Assembly (NCBI RefSeq): GCF_002213425.1
Contig: NZ_NJGV01000007.1
Coordinates: 215,713 to 279,712, forward strand
Direction: 5' to 3'
DNA from: Herbaspirillum aquaticum
Lineage (GTDB): Bacteria; Pseudomonadota; Gammaproteobacteria; Burkholderiales; Burkholderiaceae_D
DNA length: 64,000 nt
Made by a program: the position numbers and the translations under genes. The notes beneath the pieces are model-generated. The model was not told the DNA's origin. It saw only the letters and a program-made list of their open reading frames with translations, and searched no databases. Shown one piece after another: positions 26,521 to 36,357 of the stretch. How positions within the stretch are numbered: the first letter of the stretch is position 1; each line of letters opens with the position of its first letter.

Positions 26521-29202
26521 TTATTGTCCCCGGCTCAAGGCCTTCAACTGGTAGAGCGCATCCAGCGCCTGGCGCGGCGTCAGGGCATCGGGGTCGATGC
26601 CGTCCAGCGATTGCAGCAGGGCCTGGGCCAGCGGATCGGGTTCGACCGCGCTGGCGGGATTGCGTTCATCGTCTGCTTCTTCAGCTTCGGCTTGCGTTTC
26701 CATGAAGGAAGGGGAGCTGAACAGGTCGAACTGGGGCGTTGGCTGCATGGATTGGCTTTCCAGCGCCGAGAGATGCTTGCGCGCGGCGCGGATGACCGGA
26801 GCCGGCACCCCCGCCAGTTGCGCCACCTGCAGCCCGTAGCTCTGCGAGGCCGGGCCGCTCTGGACGGCATGCAGGAAGACGATGCTGTCCTTGTGCTCCA
26901 CGGCCGACAGGTGCACGTTGGCCGCGGTCGGGTGGATCTCGGGCAACTGGGTCAGTTCGAAGTAGTGGGTCGCGAAGAGGGTGAAACTGCGCGTCACATC
27001 GATGAGGTGCTTGGCAATCGCCCAGGCCAGGGCCAGGCCGTCGAAGGTCGAGGTGCCACGGCCGACCTCATCCATCAACACCAGCGAATGTTCGGTGGCG
27101 TTGTTGAGGATGGAGGCCGATTCGGTCATCTCCACCATGAAGGTGGAGCGGCCGCCGGCCAGGTCATCGGCGGCGCCGATGCGGGTGAAGATGCGGTCGA
27201 TCGGACCGATCACCGCACTGGTGGCGGGCACGAAGCTGCCCACGTAGGCCAGCAGGGTGATCAGCGCCACCTGGCGCATGAAGGTCGATTTACCACCCAT
27301 GTTGGGACCGGTGATGAGCAGCAGCTTGCGTTCGGCGGCGAGCTGGCAGTCGTTGGCGATGAAGCGTTCGATCTGGTTTTCCACCACCGGATGGCGGCCT
27401 TGTTCGATCTGGATGCAGGGCTCATCGACCAGCTGCGGCGCGCACCAGTTGTTGCGCACGGCATGGTCGGCCAGGGCCACCAGCGTGTCGAGCTGGGCCA
27501 GTGCATGGGCGATGGATTGCAGGCGCACGATGTGTGCACCCATGTCGTTGAGAAGCTGCTCGTAGAGGAATTTCTCGCGCGACAGCGAGCGTTCCTGCGC
27601 CGAGAGCGCCTTGTCCTCGAAGGCCTTCAGCTCGGGGATGATGTAGCGTTCGGCATTCTTCAGGGTCTGGCGGCGGCGATAGTCTTCCGGCACCTTGTCG
27701 GTCTGGCCGTGGGTGACCTCGATGTAGAAGCCATGCACCTTGTTGTATTCCACGCGCAGGTTGGCAATGCCGGTGCGTTCCCGTTCGCGCGCTTCCAGTT
27801 CCAGCAGGTACTGGCCGGCGTTTTCCGACAGGCCGCGCAGTTCGTCCAGTTCGGCGTCATAGCCGCGCGCGATCACGCCGCCGTCGCGCACCATGGCGGC
27901 GGGCTCCAGCATGATGGCGCGTTCCAGCAGGTCCAGGCATTCCACGGGCGTGGCCAGGTCTTCGTGCAGCTGGCCCAGCAGTGGTGCTTCGGCGTCGCGG
28001 GCGCACATTTCCACGTAGGCCCGCAATGAACCCAACTGCTGCAGGCCGCTGCGCAAGCCCGCCAGGTCGCGCGGACGCGCCGAGAGCAGGGCGATGCGGG
28101 TGGTGATGCGTTCGATGTCGGGCACCGCCGCCAGCGTGGCCGACAGGCCCGAGCAGGCGTCGGTGCGCATGAGCGCATTGATGGCGGCGTGGCGTTCGCG
28201 CGCCACTTGCTGGTCGCGCAGGGCGTGGTGCAGCCAGTGGCGCAGCAGGCGCGAACCCATCGCGGTACGGCAGTGGTCCAGCGTGGAGAACAGCGTCGGG
28301 GCCAGCGCATTGGCATCCTGCGAGCGGATGGTTTCGGTCAGTTCCAGGTTGCGGCGGGTGGCCGCATCCAGGCCGATGAATTCATTTTCGGATTCGACGG
28401 TGAGCGTGCGCACGTGCTGCAGGCCGCGTCCCTGGGTCGATTGCGCATAGCGCAGCAGGGCACCGGCGGCACAGATGGCCGGGCCCAGGCCGTCGGCACC
28501 GAAGCCGTGCAGGGTGGCCACGCCCAGTTGGTCGAGCAGGGCCTTCTCGCTGCTGGGCTGGTCGAAATGCCAGTCCGGCACCGTCACGGCGCGGTTGGGC
28601 AGCAGCGGCTCGCACTGCTCCAGCTGGCCGTCGGCCACCAGCACCTCGGCGGCCGAGATGCGTTCGAGCTCCTGCTTCACGCGGCCATCGAGCAGCGTGC
28701 TCTCGACCGTGAACTCCATCATCTTGAGCGCGCCGCTGGCCATGGACAGCCAGGCCAGGCCGACCTGCATCTGCTTGCGCGACTTGGAGGGCAGCAGTTG
28801 CATGGCCAGCAGGCAGCGCTCGGCCTTTTCGGGCAAGAGGTCGGAATCGGTCAGGGTGCCGGGCGTGACCACCCGCACCACCTTGCGCTCCACCGGTCCC
28901 TTGCTGGTGGCCGGGTCGCCGATCTGTTCGCAGATCGCCACCGACTCGCCCAGCTTGATCAGGCGTGCCAGGTATTGCTCCACCGAGTGGAAGGGCACGC
29001 CCGCCATCTTGATCGGGTTGCCGTTGGAAGAGCCGCGCTGGGTCAGCGTGACGCCCATGAGGCGCGAGGCCTTTTCGGCATCTTCGAAGAAGAGTTCATA
29101 GAAATCGCCCATCCGGTAGAACACCAGCGTGTTGGGATGGTCGGCCTTGATGCGGAGGTACTGCTGCATCATCGGCGTGTGGGCGGCGAGGTCTTTGGTC
29201 AT
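26521..29202 (-). CDS. mutS: DNA mismatch repair protein MutS
   Basis: The 893-residue ATPase recognises mismatches and starts methyl-directed repair with MutL. The mismatch-reading motif [11 protein letters not shown] lies near residue 30, and the Walker A GPNMGGKS and the [12 protein letters not shown]alker B region are intact. The C-terminal tail contains the acidic tetramerisation extension. ATG 29202 is chosen because it gives [15 protein letters not shown]; an upstream start would add 12 residues. It is slightly longer than E. coli MutS (853). Confidence 0.97.
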   Translation of the reverse strand: MTKDLAAHTPMMQQYLRIKADHPNTLVFYRMGDFYELFFEDAEKASRLMGVTLTQRGSSNGNPIKMAGVPFHSVEQYLARLIKLGESVAICEQIGDPATSKGPVERKVVRVVTPGTLTDSDLLPEKAERCLLAMQLLPSKSRKQMQVGLAWLSMASGALKMMEFTVESTLLDGRVKQELERISAAEVLVADGQLEQCEPLLPNRAVTVPDWHFDQPSSEKALLDQLGVATLHGFGADGLGPAICAAGALLRYAQSTQGRGLQHVRTLTVESENEFIGLDAATRRNLELTETIRSQDANALAPTLFSTLDHCRTAMGSRLLRHWLHHALRDQQVARERHAAINALMRTDACSGLSATLAAVPDIERITTRIALLSARPRDLAGLRSGLQQLGSLRAYVEMCARDAEAPLLGQLHEDLATPVECLDLLERAIMLEPAAMVRDGGVIARGYDAELDELRGLSENAGQYLLELEARERERTGIANLRVEYNKVHGFYIEVTHGQTDKVPEDYRRRQTLKNAERYIIPELKAFEDKALSAQERSLSREKFLYEQLLNDMGAHIVRLQSIAHALAQLDTLVALADHAVRNNWCAPQLVDEPCIQIEQGRHPVVENQIERFIANDCQLAAERKLLLITGPNMGGKSTFMRQVALITLLAYVGSFVPATSAVIGPIDRIFTRIGAADDLAGGRSTFMVEMTESASILNNATEHSLVLMDEVGRGTSTFDGLALAWAIAKHLIDVTRSFTLFATHYFELTQLPEIHPTAANVHLSAVEHKDSIVFLHAVQSGPASQSYGLQVAQLAGVPAPVIRAARKHLSALESQSMQPTPQFDLFSSPSFMETQAEAEEADDERNPASAVEPDPLAQALLQSLDGIDPDALTPRQALDALYQLKALSRGQ

Positions 29203-29353
29203 GAGTCTGGGTGGCGATGCGGGGATCGCTTCTTGCAAGTTCGGGAAGCATGGCCGCGCGGGCTGGCCTGGATCTCCGTGGATCTCACGGGATCATCAAG
29301 CCACGCTGGCGGCGGGACGTCATGGCGGCCCGCTGCACGGGCCCGCCATAAAT

Positions 29354-29378
29354 CAAAAATGCGGACCGTGGTCCGCAT
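29354..29378 (-). terminator. Terminator after the MDR oxidoreductase gene
   Basis: On the - strand ATGCGGACC and GGTCCGCAT form a stem that is followed by TTTTGATTT. It stands between the oxidoreductase gene and mutS. Confidence 0.75.
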
Positions 29379-29457
29379 GCATGAGCCGGGATTGTACGCC
29401 CTTGACCCGGTGCAGCCAAGCGCACAGCCCGCGTTTGACCCGCCTGGGGCCTCGAAT

Positions 29458-30465
29458 TCAATCGAAAGAGATGACGATCTTTCCCGAATGCTCGCCCCGT
29501 TGCATCCGGGCAAAGCCCTCGGCTGCTTGGGCCAGGGGGAAGCGCGAGTCGATCAGCGGCCGGATCTGGTGCAGGGCCATCATGCGGATCATCGCCTCCA
29601 GTGCGGCGCGCGAACCCACCACCACGCCTTGCATGCGGATCATGGGGCCGATCAGTTGGCGGATGTTGAGCGAGGTCTCCATTCCGCCGACGAAGCCGAC
29701 CACGCCCACGAAGCCGTTGAAGCGCACCGCCGTGAGCGATTCAGACAGGCTGCTGCCGGTGGTTTCGACCACGATGTCGACCCCGCGTCCGCCCGTCGCC
29801 TCGCGCACCGACTGGCCCCAGGCGGGGGTGTGCCGATAGTTGATGACAGTGTCCACGCCCAGGCTGCGCAGCAGGGCTGCCTTGGCGTCAGACGAGGTGA
29901 GCCCGATCACGCGCGCCCCGGCGGCCCGCGCGAACTGCGCTGCAAACAGGGCCACGCCGCCGGTGCCTTGCACCAGCACGGTCTGGCCGGCCTGCAATCG
30001 GCCCTGTTGCAGGCAAGACCAGGCGGTCAGGGCGGCAATCGGCAAGGTACTGGCTTGGTCATCATCCAGGTAGTCCGGCGCGGCTACGGCTTCTTCGGCG
30101 GGGACCACCACGTAATCCTGCAGCACCCCGGTGAGCGGTCCTCCCAGGCTGCCGCCGTTGCGCTGCTCGGGCGTGAGTGCGCCATCGCGCCAGCCCTGGA
30201 TGTACACCGGGATGACGCGCTCGCCGACCCGGAAGCGGCTCACATCCTCGCCCACCGCCTCGACCACACCGCAGGCATCGGAGCAGGGGGTATAGGGCAG
30301 GGGCAGCTGGGGCATGTAGCCACCACAGAGGATCGCCAGGTCACGGTAGTTCAGGCTGGCGGCGCGCACGCGCACCAGGATCTCGCCACGGCGTGGTACG
30401 GGACGGTCGATCTCGGACAGGGTCAGGCCGTCGATGGCGAAGCGGCGGGCTTGCAGGGCTCTCAT
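29458..30465 (-). CDS. MDR-family zinc-type alcohol dehydrogenase/quinone oxidoreductase-like protein
   Basis: The 335-residue protein has the GroES-like N-terminal domain and a Rossmann domain with VQGTGGVALFAAQFARAAG for NAD(P) binding. The usual catalytic zinc cysteine/histidine pattern is incomplete (CSDACG region), and the structural-zinc four-Cys lobe is absent, so it is closer to the quinone-reductase type. Substrate unknown. GAGGAGACAC before ATG 30465 is a strong ribosome site; 27 upstream codons are rejected. It follows the efflux operon but is separated from it by a terminator. Confidence 0.85.
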   Translation of the reverse strand: MRALQARRFAIDGLTLSEIDRPVPRRGEILVRVRAASLNYRDLAILCGGYMPQLPLPYTPCSDACGVVEAVGEDVSRFRVGERVIPVYIQGWRDGALTPEQRNGGSLGGPLTGVLQDYVVVPAEEAVAAPDYLDDDQASTLPIAALTAWSCLQQGRLQAGQTVLVQGTGGVALFAAQFARAAGARVIGLTSSDAKAALLRSLGVDTVINYRHTPAWGQSVREATGGRGVDIVVETTGSSLSESLTAVRFNGFVGVVGFVGGMETSLNIRQLIGPMIRMQGVVVGSRAALEAMIRMMALHQIRPLIDSRFPLAQAAEGFARMQRGEHSGKIVISFD

Positions 30466-30544
30466 GCAGGGTGTCTCCTCGATAGGGCGTGGGGAACAGC
30501 GATGGGGCAGTCTAGCAAAATCACCTGTGCTGCGTCGGCCGCCC

Positions 30545-30577
30545 AAAAAAACAGGCGGCCACCGAAGTGGCCGCCTG
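30545..30577 (-). terminator. Terminator after the efflux operon
   Basis: On the - strand CAGGCGGCCAC and GTGGCCGCCTG form a perfect stem with a TTCG tetraloop, followed by TTTTTTGGG. Confidence 0.9.
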
Positions 30578-30621
30578 CCCAGTCCGCAGGGGAAGACGGA
30601 CTGTGGGGGAGAGCTGCTCGA

Positions 30622-32205
30622 TCAGTGCGCCGAGGTCGTATCGGCCACCCGTGTCGGTTTTGGTGCCAGCCACACCGCCAGCGCCGCCAGCGAGAAGGAC
30701 ACCGCGGCCATCATGAAGATGTGGTTGGTGGCCAGCATCACGGCCTGGTTCTGCACCGTCTGCGCCAGCGAGCCCGTCGCCTGCTCGGCGCTCATGCCCG
30801 AGGCCATCATGGCGTTGACCGCATCGCCGCCACGATCGACCAGGCCGGACAGTTCGGCGTGGAAGTAGGTGGCGTCGTTTTCCCAGCTGGTATTGACGAT
30901 GGAGGTGGCAATCGCCCCGGCCATGGTGCGGCAGAAACTCATGAGGCCGGCGGCCGATGCGGTCTCTTCCTCGTTCACGCTGGAAAGCGCCAGGCCGGTG
31001 AGCGGCACGAAGAACAGCGGCAGTCCGATCCCCTGCAGGAACAGCGGCCAGCCGATCTGGAAGAACGACATGTCGGTGGTGTTGAAGGCCCGCAGGAAGG
31101 TGATGAAGCCCAGCCAGGTCACGCCGATGCACACCAGCTTGCGCGCATCGATGGTGGTGGACATCTTGGCCACCATGGGCGCAGTCAACACCGCCAGGAT
31201 GCCGGTCAGCGCCGAGATGCAGCCCGACCAGGTGGCGGTATAGCCCATGTAGCCCTGCAGCCAGAGGGGCGTCAACACCACCGAGCCGAAGAAGGCACCG
31301 AAGGCCAGGCAGATGGTGGTCACGCTGGCGGTGAAGCCGCGATGGCGGAACACCCGCAGGTCAACGATGGGATTGTGCTCGGTCAGCTCCCAGATCAGGA
31401 AGGCGATGAAGAACACCACGGCAGTCACGGCCAGCAGCACGATTTCGGTGGAGGCGAACCAGTCCTTTTCCTTGCCTTCATCGAGCATCAGTTGCAGGGC
31501 GGCCACCCAGACCACCATCAGGATCAGCCCCACGCGGTCAATGGGCAGCTTGCTGGTCTTGGTCTCGAAGCGCTTGAGCATGCGCCAGCCGAGATAGCCG
31601 CAGATCAGCGCCACCGGCACGTTGATCCAGAAGATGTAGGGCCAGCTGTACTGGTCGCACAGCACCCCGCCCAGGATCGGGCCGGCAATCGGTGCCACCA
31701 GCGTGGTCATGGCCCACAGCCCCACGGCGGCAGGCGCTTTTTCCTTGGGGAAGATGCGCAGCAGCAGAGTTTGCGACAGCGGCATCAGCGGGCCACCGGC
31801 CAAGCCCTGCATCACGCGGAAGGCGATCAGCATGCCCAGCGAATTGGCCAGTCCGCACAGGGCCGAGAACAGCCCGAACATGACCATCGAGAGGATGAAC
31901 ACGCGCACCGTGCCGAAGCGATTGGCCAGCCAGCCGGTCAGGGGCACCGTGATGGCTTCAGCCACCGCGTAGGACGTGATGACGTAGGTGCCCTGGCTGG
32001 TGGAGGCGCCCAGCGCGCCGGCGATGGTCGAGACCGAGACGTTGGCGATGGTGGTGTCGAGCACCGCGATGAAGTTGGCGGCGGCCAGCAGGATGCCGGC
32101 GCCCACCAGCTGGCCGCCGGTCAGCGGGGCCTCGAAGGGACCGGGCTGGGCGGCAGGCTTGGGGGCGGGCAGGTCGCCCGCCGTTGCGCTTGGTGTGGAT
32201 GACAT
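30622..32205 (-). CDS. emrB: DHA2-family MFS drug exporter, EmrB type
   Basis: The 527-residue protein has about 14 hydrophobic segments, the motif AGAILLAAANFIAVLDTTIANV at the first helix region and an RFG-type loop after helix 2 (LANRFGTVRVF). EmrB/QacA transporters are proton-driven exporters of hydrophobic drugs and uncouplers. The gene is the last of nodT-emrA-emrB; it starts 27 bp after emrA and forms a tripartite pump with them. A terminator follows. Confidence 0.9.
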   Translation of the reverse strand: MSSTPSATAGDLPAPKPAAQPGPFEAPLTGGQLVGAGILLAAANFIAVLDTTIANVSVSTIAGALGASTSQGTYVITSYAVAEAITVPLTGWLANRFGTVRVFILSMVMFGLFSALCGLANSLGMLIAFRVMQGLAGGPLMPLSQTLLLRIFPKEKAPAAVGLWAMTTLVAPIAGPILGGVLCDQYSWPYIFWINVPVALICGYLGWRMLKRFETKTSKLPIDRVGLILMVVWVAALQLMLDEGKEKDWFASTEIVLLAVTAVVFFIAFLIWELTEHNPIVDLRVFRHRGFTASVTTICLAFGAFFGSVVLTPLWLQGYMGYTATWSGCISALTGILAVLTAPMVAKMSTTIDARKLVCIGVTWLGFITFLRAFNTTDMSFFQIGWPLFLQGIGLPLFFVPLTGLALSSVNEEETASAAGLMSFCRTMAGAIATSIVNTSWENDATYFHAELSGLVDRGGDAVNAMMASGMSAEQATGSLAQTVQNQAVMLATNHIFMMAAVSFSLAALAVWLAPKPTRVADTTSAH

Positions 32206-32232
32206 GATGAGTCTTTCCTTGTCGTCGCCGGA

Positions 32233-33465
32233 TTACAGTGCGGCGGCGCGGGACTCGGTGCTGGCCGTCTTGGGCTGGACGTCACCGGCCTGCACCTGGC
32301 CGCGTGTATCGATCTCCACTACCATCGACAGGCCCACCGACAGCGGACGCTGCGCCAGTTCCTTGGGATCGAGCGAGATGCGCACCGGCAGGCGCTGCAC
32401 CACCTTGATCCAGTTGCCGGTGGCGTTCTGCGCGGGGATCACCGCAAAGGCCGAACCGGTGCCACCGGAGAGACCCGTGACGACGCCGTGGTATTCCACC
32501 GAACCGCCATAGATGTCCGCCTTCATGGTCACCGGCTGGCCGATGCGCACCTTGGTCAGTTGCCCTTCCTTGAAGTTGGCATCCACGTGCATCTGCTGCA
32601 GCGGCACCACCGACAGCAGGCTGGCACCGCTCTGCACGCGCTGGCCGACTTGCACCTGGCGGCGGGCGATGACGCCATCGACCGGAGCGCGCAGCACGGT
32701 GCGTTCGAGGTCCAGCTTGGCCTGATCCAGCTTGGCGCGGGCCAGGACCACTTCCGGGTTGTCGTCCACGGTGGTATTGGCCGTCAGTACGGTACTGGCC
32801 TTCTGCGCACCCTGGGTCGCCTTGATGTTGGCGCGCGACTGCACTTCAGCGGCTTCGGCTGCCTTCAGGTTGGCCTGGGCGGTCAGCAGGGCAGTGCGCG
32901 CATTGCTCAATTCTTCACCCGACACCGAACCCGACTTGGCCAGCGCCTCGCGGCGCTGCAGGTCGATTTCAGCACGCTTCATATCGGCCTGCGCCGACAG
33001 CAACTGGGCACTGGCGCGCTTCTGCTCGGCTTCACGGGCCAGCACCTGGGCGGCCAGGCCGGCATCGTTGGCGAAGTAGCCCTTGACCTTGCGTTCGGTG
33101 CGGTCCAGGTCGGCGGCGGCCTGGTCCACGGCCAGCTTGGCATCGGCGTCGTCGATGCGTACCAGCACGTCGCCCTTCTTGACGGCCTGGGTATCGACCA
33201 CGTCGACGGCGGCCACGATGCCGTTGATGGCCGGGGTGACGGTGGCCACTTCGGTGGCGGTGTAGGCGTTGTCGGTCTCGACGTAGCGCGAGCCGATCAG
33301 GTACCAATAGGTGCCGTAGCCGATGGCGGCGATGGCGACCACGCCGCCGAAGATGGAAAAGAGCTTCTTGCGCTTTTGCGCCGCGGCCGCCTTGGAGGCC
33401 TCTTCATTGCGCTGACGGGTTTCTTCGGCCAGGGTGTGGGCCGCTTGGGAATCGCTGTGGGACAT
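32233..33465 (-). CDS. emrA: HlyD-family membrane fusion protein, EmrA type
   Basis: The 410-residue periplasmic adaptor has a cytoplasmic N terminus, one transmembrane helix at about residues 34-56, a biotinyl-lipoyl half motif, a long coiled-coil hairpin of roughly residues 100-210 rich in Ala/Gln/Lys, and a beta-barrel domain. ATG 33465 is chosen with AAAGG before it; a TTG three codons upstream is possible. It starts 5 bp after the nodT stop, so translation may be coupled. It links EmrB to the outer membrane channel. Confidence 0.9.
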   Translation of the reverse strand: MSHSDSQAAHTLAEETRQRNEEASKAAAAQKRKKLFSIFGGVVAIAAIGYGTYWYLIGSRYVETDNAYTATEVATVTPAINGIVAAVDVVDTQAVKKGDVLVRIDDADAKLAVDQAAADLDRTERKVKGYFANDAGLAAQVLAREAEQKRASAQLLSAQADMKRAEIDLQRREALAKSGSVSGEELSNARTALLTAQANLKAAEAAEVQSRANIKATQGAQKASTVLTANTTVDDNPEVVLARAKLDQAKLDLERTVLRAPVDGVIARRQVQVGQRVQSGASLLSVVPLQQMHVDANFKEGQLTKVRIGQPVTMKADIYGGSVEYHGVVTGLSGGTGSAFAVIPAQNATGNWIKVVQRLPVRISLDPKELAQRPLSVGLSMVVEIDTRGQVQAGDVQPKTASTESRAAAL

Positions 33466-33470
33466 GATGT

Positions 33471-35030
33471 TCAACCTTTCGCTTGCTGTTCGGTGTGGGG
33501 CGCGGTGGCGCTGTCTTGGCTCTTGCTGTCGCCGGCGGCGCGGTAGCCGCCGCCCAGGGCGCGCACCAGCGCGACATCCAGGGTGAACAGGCGCGAGCGC
33601 AGGTCGGAGAGCTGGCGCAGGTTGCTGATGAGCGTGTCCTGCGCATTGAGCACGTCCAGGTAAGTGTTGAGGCCGCCGTTGTAGCGGTTGCTGACGATGC
33701 GATAGGCCTCTTCGGCGGCGTCGGCTGCGGCCTGCACATCCTGCAGGCGGCCGGCCAGGGCTTTCTCGCTCACGCCGACATCGGCCACATCCTGCAGGGC
33801 CTGGGTGACGGCCTGGTCGTAGTTGGCCACGGCTTCGTCATAGCTGGCGCTGGCCGAGCGGAATTGTCCGCGCACGCGGCCGCCGTTGAAGATGGGCAGC
33901 GAGATCGCCGGGCCGAAGCTGCCGATGTCGGAGCCGCTGCGGGTGAGCATGTCGATGCCCAGCGACTGGAAACCGAAGTAGGCCGACAGGTTCACATTCG
34001 GATAGAAGGCAGCACGCGCCACCTTGATCTGCTTGCCGGCCGCTTCGGCGCGCAGGCGCGCGGCCACGATGTCGGGACGGCGGCCCAGCAGTTCCACCGG
34101 CAGTTGCGCGGGCAGGCCGAAGGGCTTGGACAGGTCGATCTGCGGGCGCGCCAGCTGCAGGCCGCGATCCGGGCCGGCCCCGGCCAGTGCGGCCAGCTTG
34201 TTGCGTTGCAGGGCGATGGATTCGTCGGTGGCCTTGAGGTCGGCCTGGGCGATGGCGCGGCGCGCTTCCATCTGCTTGACCGAGCCGCGTGTCTCCAGGC
34301 CATTGGTAAAGCGCTGGTTGAACAGGTCCAGCGTCTCTTCGCGCACCTTGAGCGCAGCTGCATTGGTGTCGCGCTGGGCGTAGAGCTGGGCCAGGTCGGC
34401 GTAGGCCGAGGCGATCGAGGTGGCCAGGGTGATGCGCGCCTGGGCGGCGTCCGCACGGCTGGCTTCCAGTTCCGAGGTGGCTGCGGCCAATGCGGCGCGG
34501 TTCTTGCCCCAGAAGTCGATTTCATAGCTGAAGTCCAGCGTGGTGCGGCTCTCGTTGTTGTAGCCCTTGGGCACGAAGTCCGGCGGCACGCCGTTGTTGT
34601 AGGACTGCTTCATGCGGTCCAGCGAGGCATTGCCGCTCACCTGCGGATAGAGCGCCGCCCCTTGTTGCTGGGCCGTGCCCTCGGCCTTCATCAGGCGGGC
34701 CTTGGCGACGGCCATGGAGGGTGCGCTCTGCAGGGCTTCGGCGATGAGCGCATTGAGCTGGGCATCACCGTAGACCGTCCACCACTGGTCGTTTGGCCAG
34801 GCCGATTGCACTCCCGTGGCGGCCAGGGTCTGGCTGCTCTGGTAATGATCGATGGACTTGGGTTCGGCGCGCGCACCGAGATCGGTGAAGGAGGCGCAGC
34901 CGGCCATGAGCGCCGCTGCCAGCACGGCCGCCGAGACCGCCGCCGCCCGCCGCCACGGCAGGGTAGGCCGCTCGGACCGCAGCGCCGGATAGGGCGCGCG
35001 CTGGTCGGGGATAGATGAGTTCTTGTTCAT
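33471..35030 (-). CDS. NodT-family outer membrane efflux lipoprotein
   Basis: The 519-residue protein belongs to the TolC/NodT outer membrane factors with two OEP repeats. The lipobox LMAGC has Cys45 after a long N-terminal stretch. The ATG at 35030 is preferred because 80 upstream codons overlap the promoter. It is the first gene of the efflux operon nodT-emrA-emrB. Its promoter carries a palindrome next to the -10 and faces a TetR gene, which predicts drug-responsive repression. Confidence 0.9.
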   Translation of the reverse strand: MNKNSSIPDQRAPYPALRSERPTLPWRRAAAVSAAVLAAALMAGCASFTDLGARAEPKSIDHYQSSQTLAATGVQSAWPNDQWWTVYGDAQLNALIAEALQSAPSMAVAKARLMKAEGTAQQQGAALYPQVSGNASLDRMKQSYNNGVPPDFVPKGYNNESRTTLDFSYEIDFWGKNRAALAAATSELEASRADAAQARITLATSIASAYADLAQLYAQRDTNAAALKVREETLDLFNQRFTNGLETRGSVKQMEARRAIAQADLKATDESIALQRNKLAALAGAGPDRGLQLARPQIDLSKPFGLPAQLPVELLGRRPDIVAARLRAEAAGKQIKVARAAFYPNVNLSAYFGFQSLGIDMLTRSGSDIGSFGPAISLPIFNGGRVRGQFRSASASYDEAVANYDQAVTQALQDVADVGVSEKALAGRLQDVQAAADAAEEAYRIVSNRYNGGLNTYLDVLNAQDTLISNLRQLSDLRSRLFTLDVALVRALGGGYRAAGDSKSQDSATAPHTEQQAKG

Positions 35031-35079
35031 TTGCGTGGAGAGTGGAGTGAACGACTGAATCAGGATGTCGATGTTTAAA

Positions 35080-35122
35080 AACTGTACAGTTGAGTATAGT
35101 ATTCGCTTTTGTGAAGTGTCAA
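35080..35122 (-). promoter_or_regulatory. Efflux operon promoter with TetR operator candidate
   Basis: On the - strand TTGACA (35117-35122) and TATACT (35093-35098) are separated by 18 bp. Directly downstream of the -10 is a perfect 12-bp palindrome AACTGTACAGTT (35080-35091) that would cover the transcription start. Position 50 bp before the nodT ATG and the divergent TetR gene suggest it is the repressor's operator. Confidence 0.75.
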
Positions 35123-35225
35123 GGCGCTTTGCGATAAATTGCTCGTCTTTTTGCGGCATTGCCGCAACAGGGATTTTTTGCCGCGATTTGATGGCAATCA
35201 GGCGGCTTTCGGCGGCATCGTCGCC

Positions 35226-35231
35226 TATAAT
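35226..35231 (+). promoter_or_regulatory. -10 candidate of the TetR gene
   Basis: TATAAT lies 42 bp before the tetR ATG. The -35 is poor (CGGCTT at 17 bp), so this is tentative. Confidence 0.4.
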
Positions 35232-35272
35232 TCGGGATTGGCCGGTTTTCTGGCCGGCATTACAGGACAATC

Positions 35273-35875
35273 ATGCGCAAGAAGAGTGAAGAACGGCGGC
35301 AGCAGATGATCGACATCGCTGCCGAGGTGTTCAACGAAATCGGTTTCGAAGGCGCCTCCATGGCGGAAATCTCGGCCCGTATCGGGGGCTCCAAGGCCAC
35401 GCTGTACAACTATTTCAGCTCCAAGGAAGAAATCTTCGTGGAGGTGATGATCAAGCAGGTGGGTTGCCAGTTTGAAGAATTGTTCATGGCCTTGCGTAAT
35501 GAAGACGAAGTACGCGCAGGTTTATTGCGGCTGGCGAATCATTATCTGGGCGTGGTGTTCCGGCCCGAGATCGTGGCGGTCAAGCGGCTGGGGATGTATT
35601 ACGCGGGCAAGTCCGAGCTGGGGCCGCTGCTGTACGAGCGGGGGCCGAAGCGCGGCTGGACGCGCATTGCCGATTTCCTGAAGGTCAAGATGGAGGAGGG
35701 CAAGCTGCGCTCCTCTGACGCCTGGATCGCCGCCATGCAGTTTCGCGCGTTGATCGAAGCGGAATGGATGGAAGTGCGCATGCTCAACGTGGTCACCGAG
35801 ATTCCGGCGGACCAGCTGCAGGCGTCGGCGCAGCGGGCGGTGGAGGCTTTTCTTTATCTGTATCAGCCGCGCTGA
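35273..35875 (+). CDS. TetR/AcrR-family transcriptional regulator
   Basis: The 200-residue protein has an N-terminal TetR helix-turn-helix (MAEISARIGGSKATLYNYFSS at about residues 31-50, then KEEIF) and a C-terminal ligand domain of the AcrR_C-like class. It is divergent from nodT-emrA-emrB with a 242-bp shared promoter region, so it most likely represses the pump and perhaps itself. The ligand cannot be predicted. Confidence 0.88.
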   Translation: MRKKSEERRQQMIDIAAEVFNEIGFEGASMAEISARIGGSKATLYNYFSSKEEIFVEVMIKQVGCQFEELFMALRNEDEVRAGLLRLANHYLGVVFRPEIVAVKRLGMYYAGKSELGPLLYERGPKRGWTRIADFLKVKMEEGKLRSSDAWIAAMQFRALIEAEWMEVRMLNVVTEIPADQLQASAQRAVEAFLYLYQPR

Positions 35876-35957
35876 GGGGATTCAGAAGCACAAGAAGGCG
35901 ACACGGGCGACTGCAAGCCGGGTGTCGGTCGAGTGATCTAAGCAGAGCATTCAATCG

Positions 35958-36221
35958 CTACTTCTCGCTATTGCATTGCTTTGCCCAGTACATTTCGCGG
36001 GCCTTGACCAAGCTGTCTTCCATTTCCATTGTCTGGAATCTTTCTGTGCAGCGCTCGCAGGAGAAATATTGCACCGGTACGATGAACGTCTCTCCTCCAA
36101 ATGTGCGGTTTTCCGTCGAGACGACATAGTGAACAGTTCCCTGGCCGGCACAGTTTGGGCAGATATCAAAAGGCTTCATAGGTTTCGCACATTCCGCTGC
36201 AGACCAGAATTGATCCGGCAT
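35958..36221 (-). CDS. Solitary YgiT-type zinc-ribbon protein
   Basis: The 87-residue protein has Cys21, Cys24, Cys55 and Cys58 in two CxxC pairs, followed by an ERFQTMEMEDSLVKAREMYWA tail that is split here only in phrase form: TMEMEDS and EMYWA. This matches the N-terminal zinc ribbon of MqsA/YgiT antitoxins but lacks the C-terminal DNA-binding HTH. No MqsR-like toxin gene lies next to it. AGGAAG before ATG 36221 is a good ribosome site. The gene is AT-richer than its neighbours. Function unknown. Confidence 0.7.
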   Translation of the reverse strand: MPDQFWSAAECAKPMKPFDICPNCAGQGTVHYVVSTENRTFGGETFIVPVQYFSCERCTERFQTMEMEDSLVKAREMYWAKQCNSEK

Positions 36222-36290
36222 GGATCTTCCTTTAATTCGCGTTTCCACGCATGCGAAAAAGTTGGATCAATGACCACAAATGAAGTCCCC

Positions 36291-36328
36291 CAAAAAAACC
36301 GGACTTGCCTCAACGGCAAGCCCGGTTC
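36291..36328 (-). terminator. Terminator after guaD
   Basis: On the - strand AACCGGGCTTGCC and GGCAAGTCCGGTT form a stem with one mismatch, and a run of seven T follows. Confidence 0.85.
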
Positions 36329-36357
36329 CCCCCTGTTCGGGACCGATATGAACGATT

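Noticed and set aside
28189..32202. Open frame of over 1300 codons on the + strand across mutS, the oxidoreductase gene and emrB
   Set aside because: It crosses three real genes and two terminators, and the product is low-complexity His/Gln/Gly/Arg.
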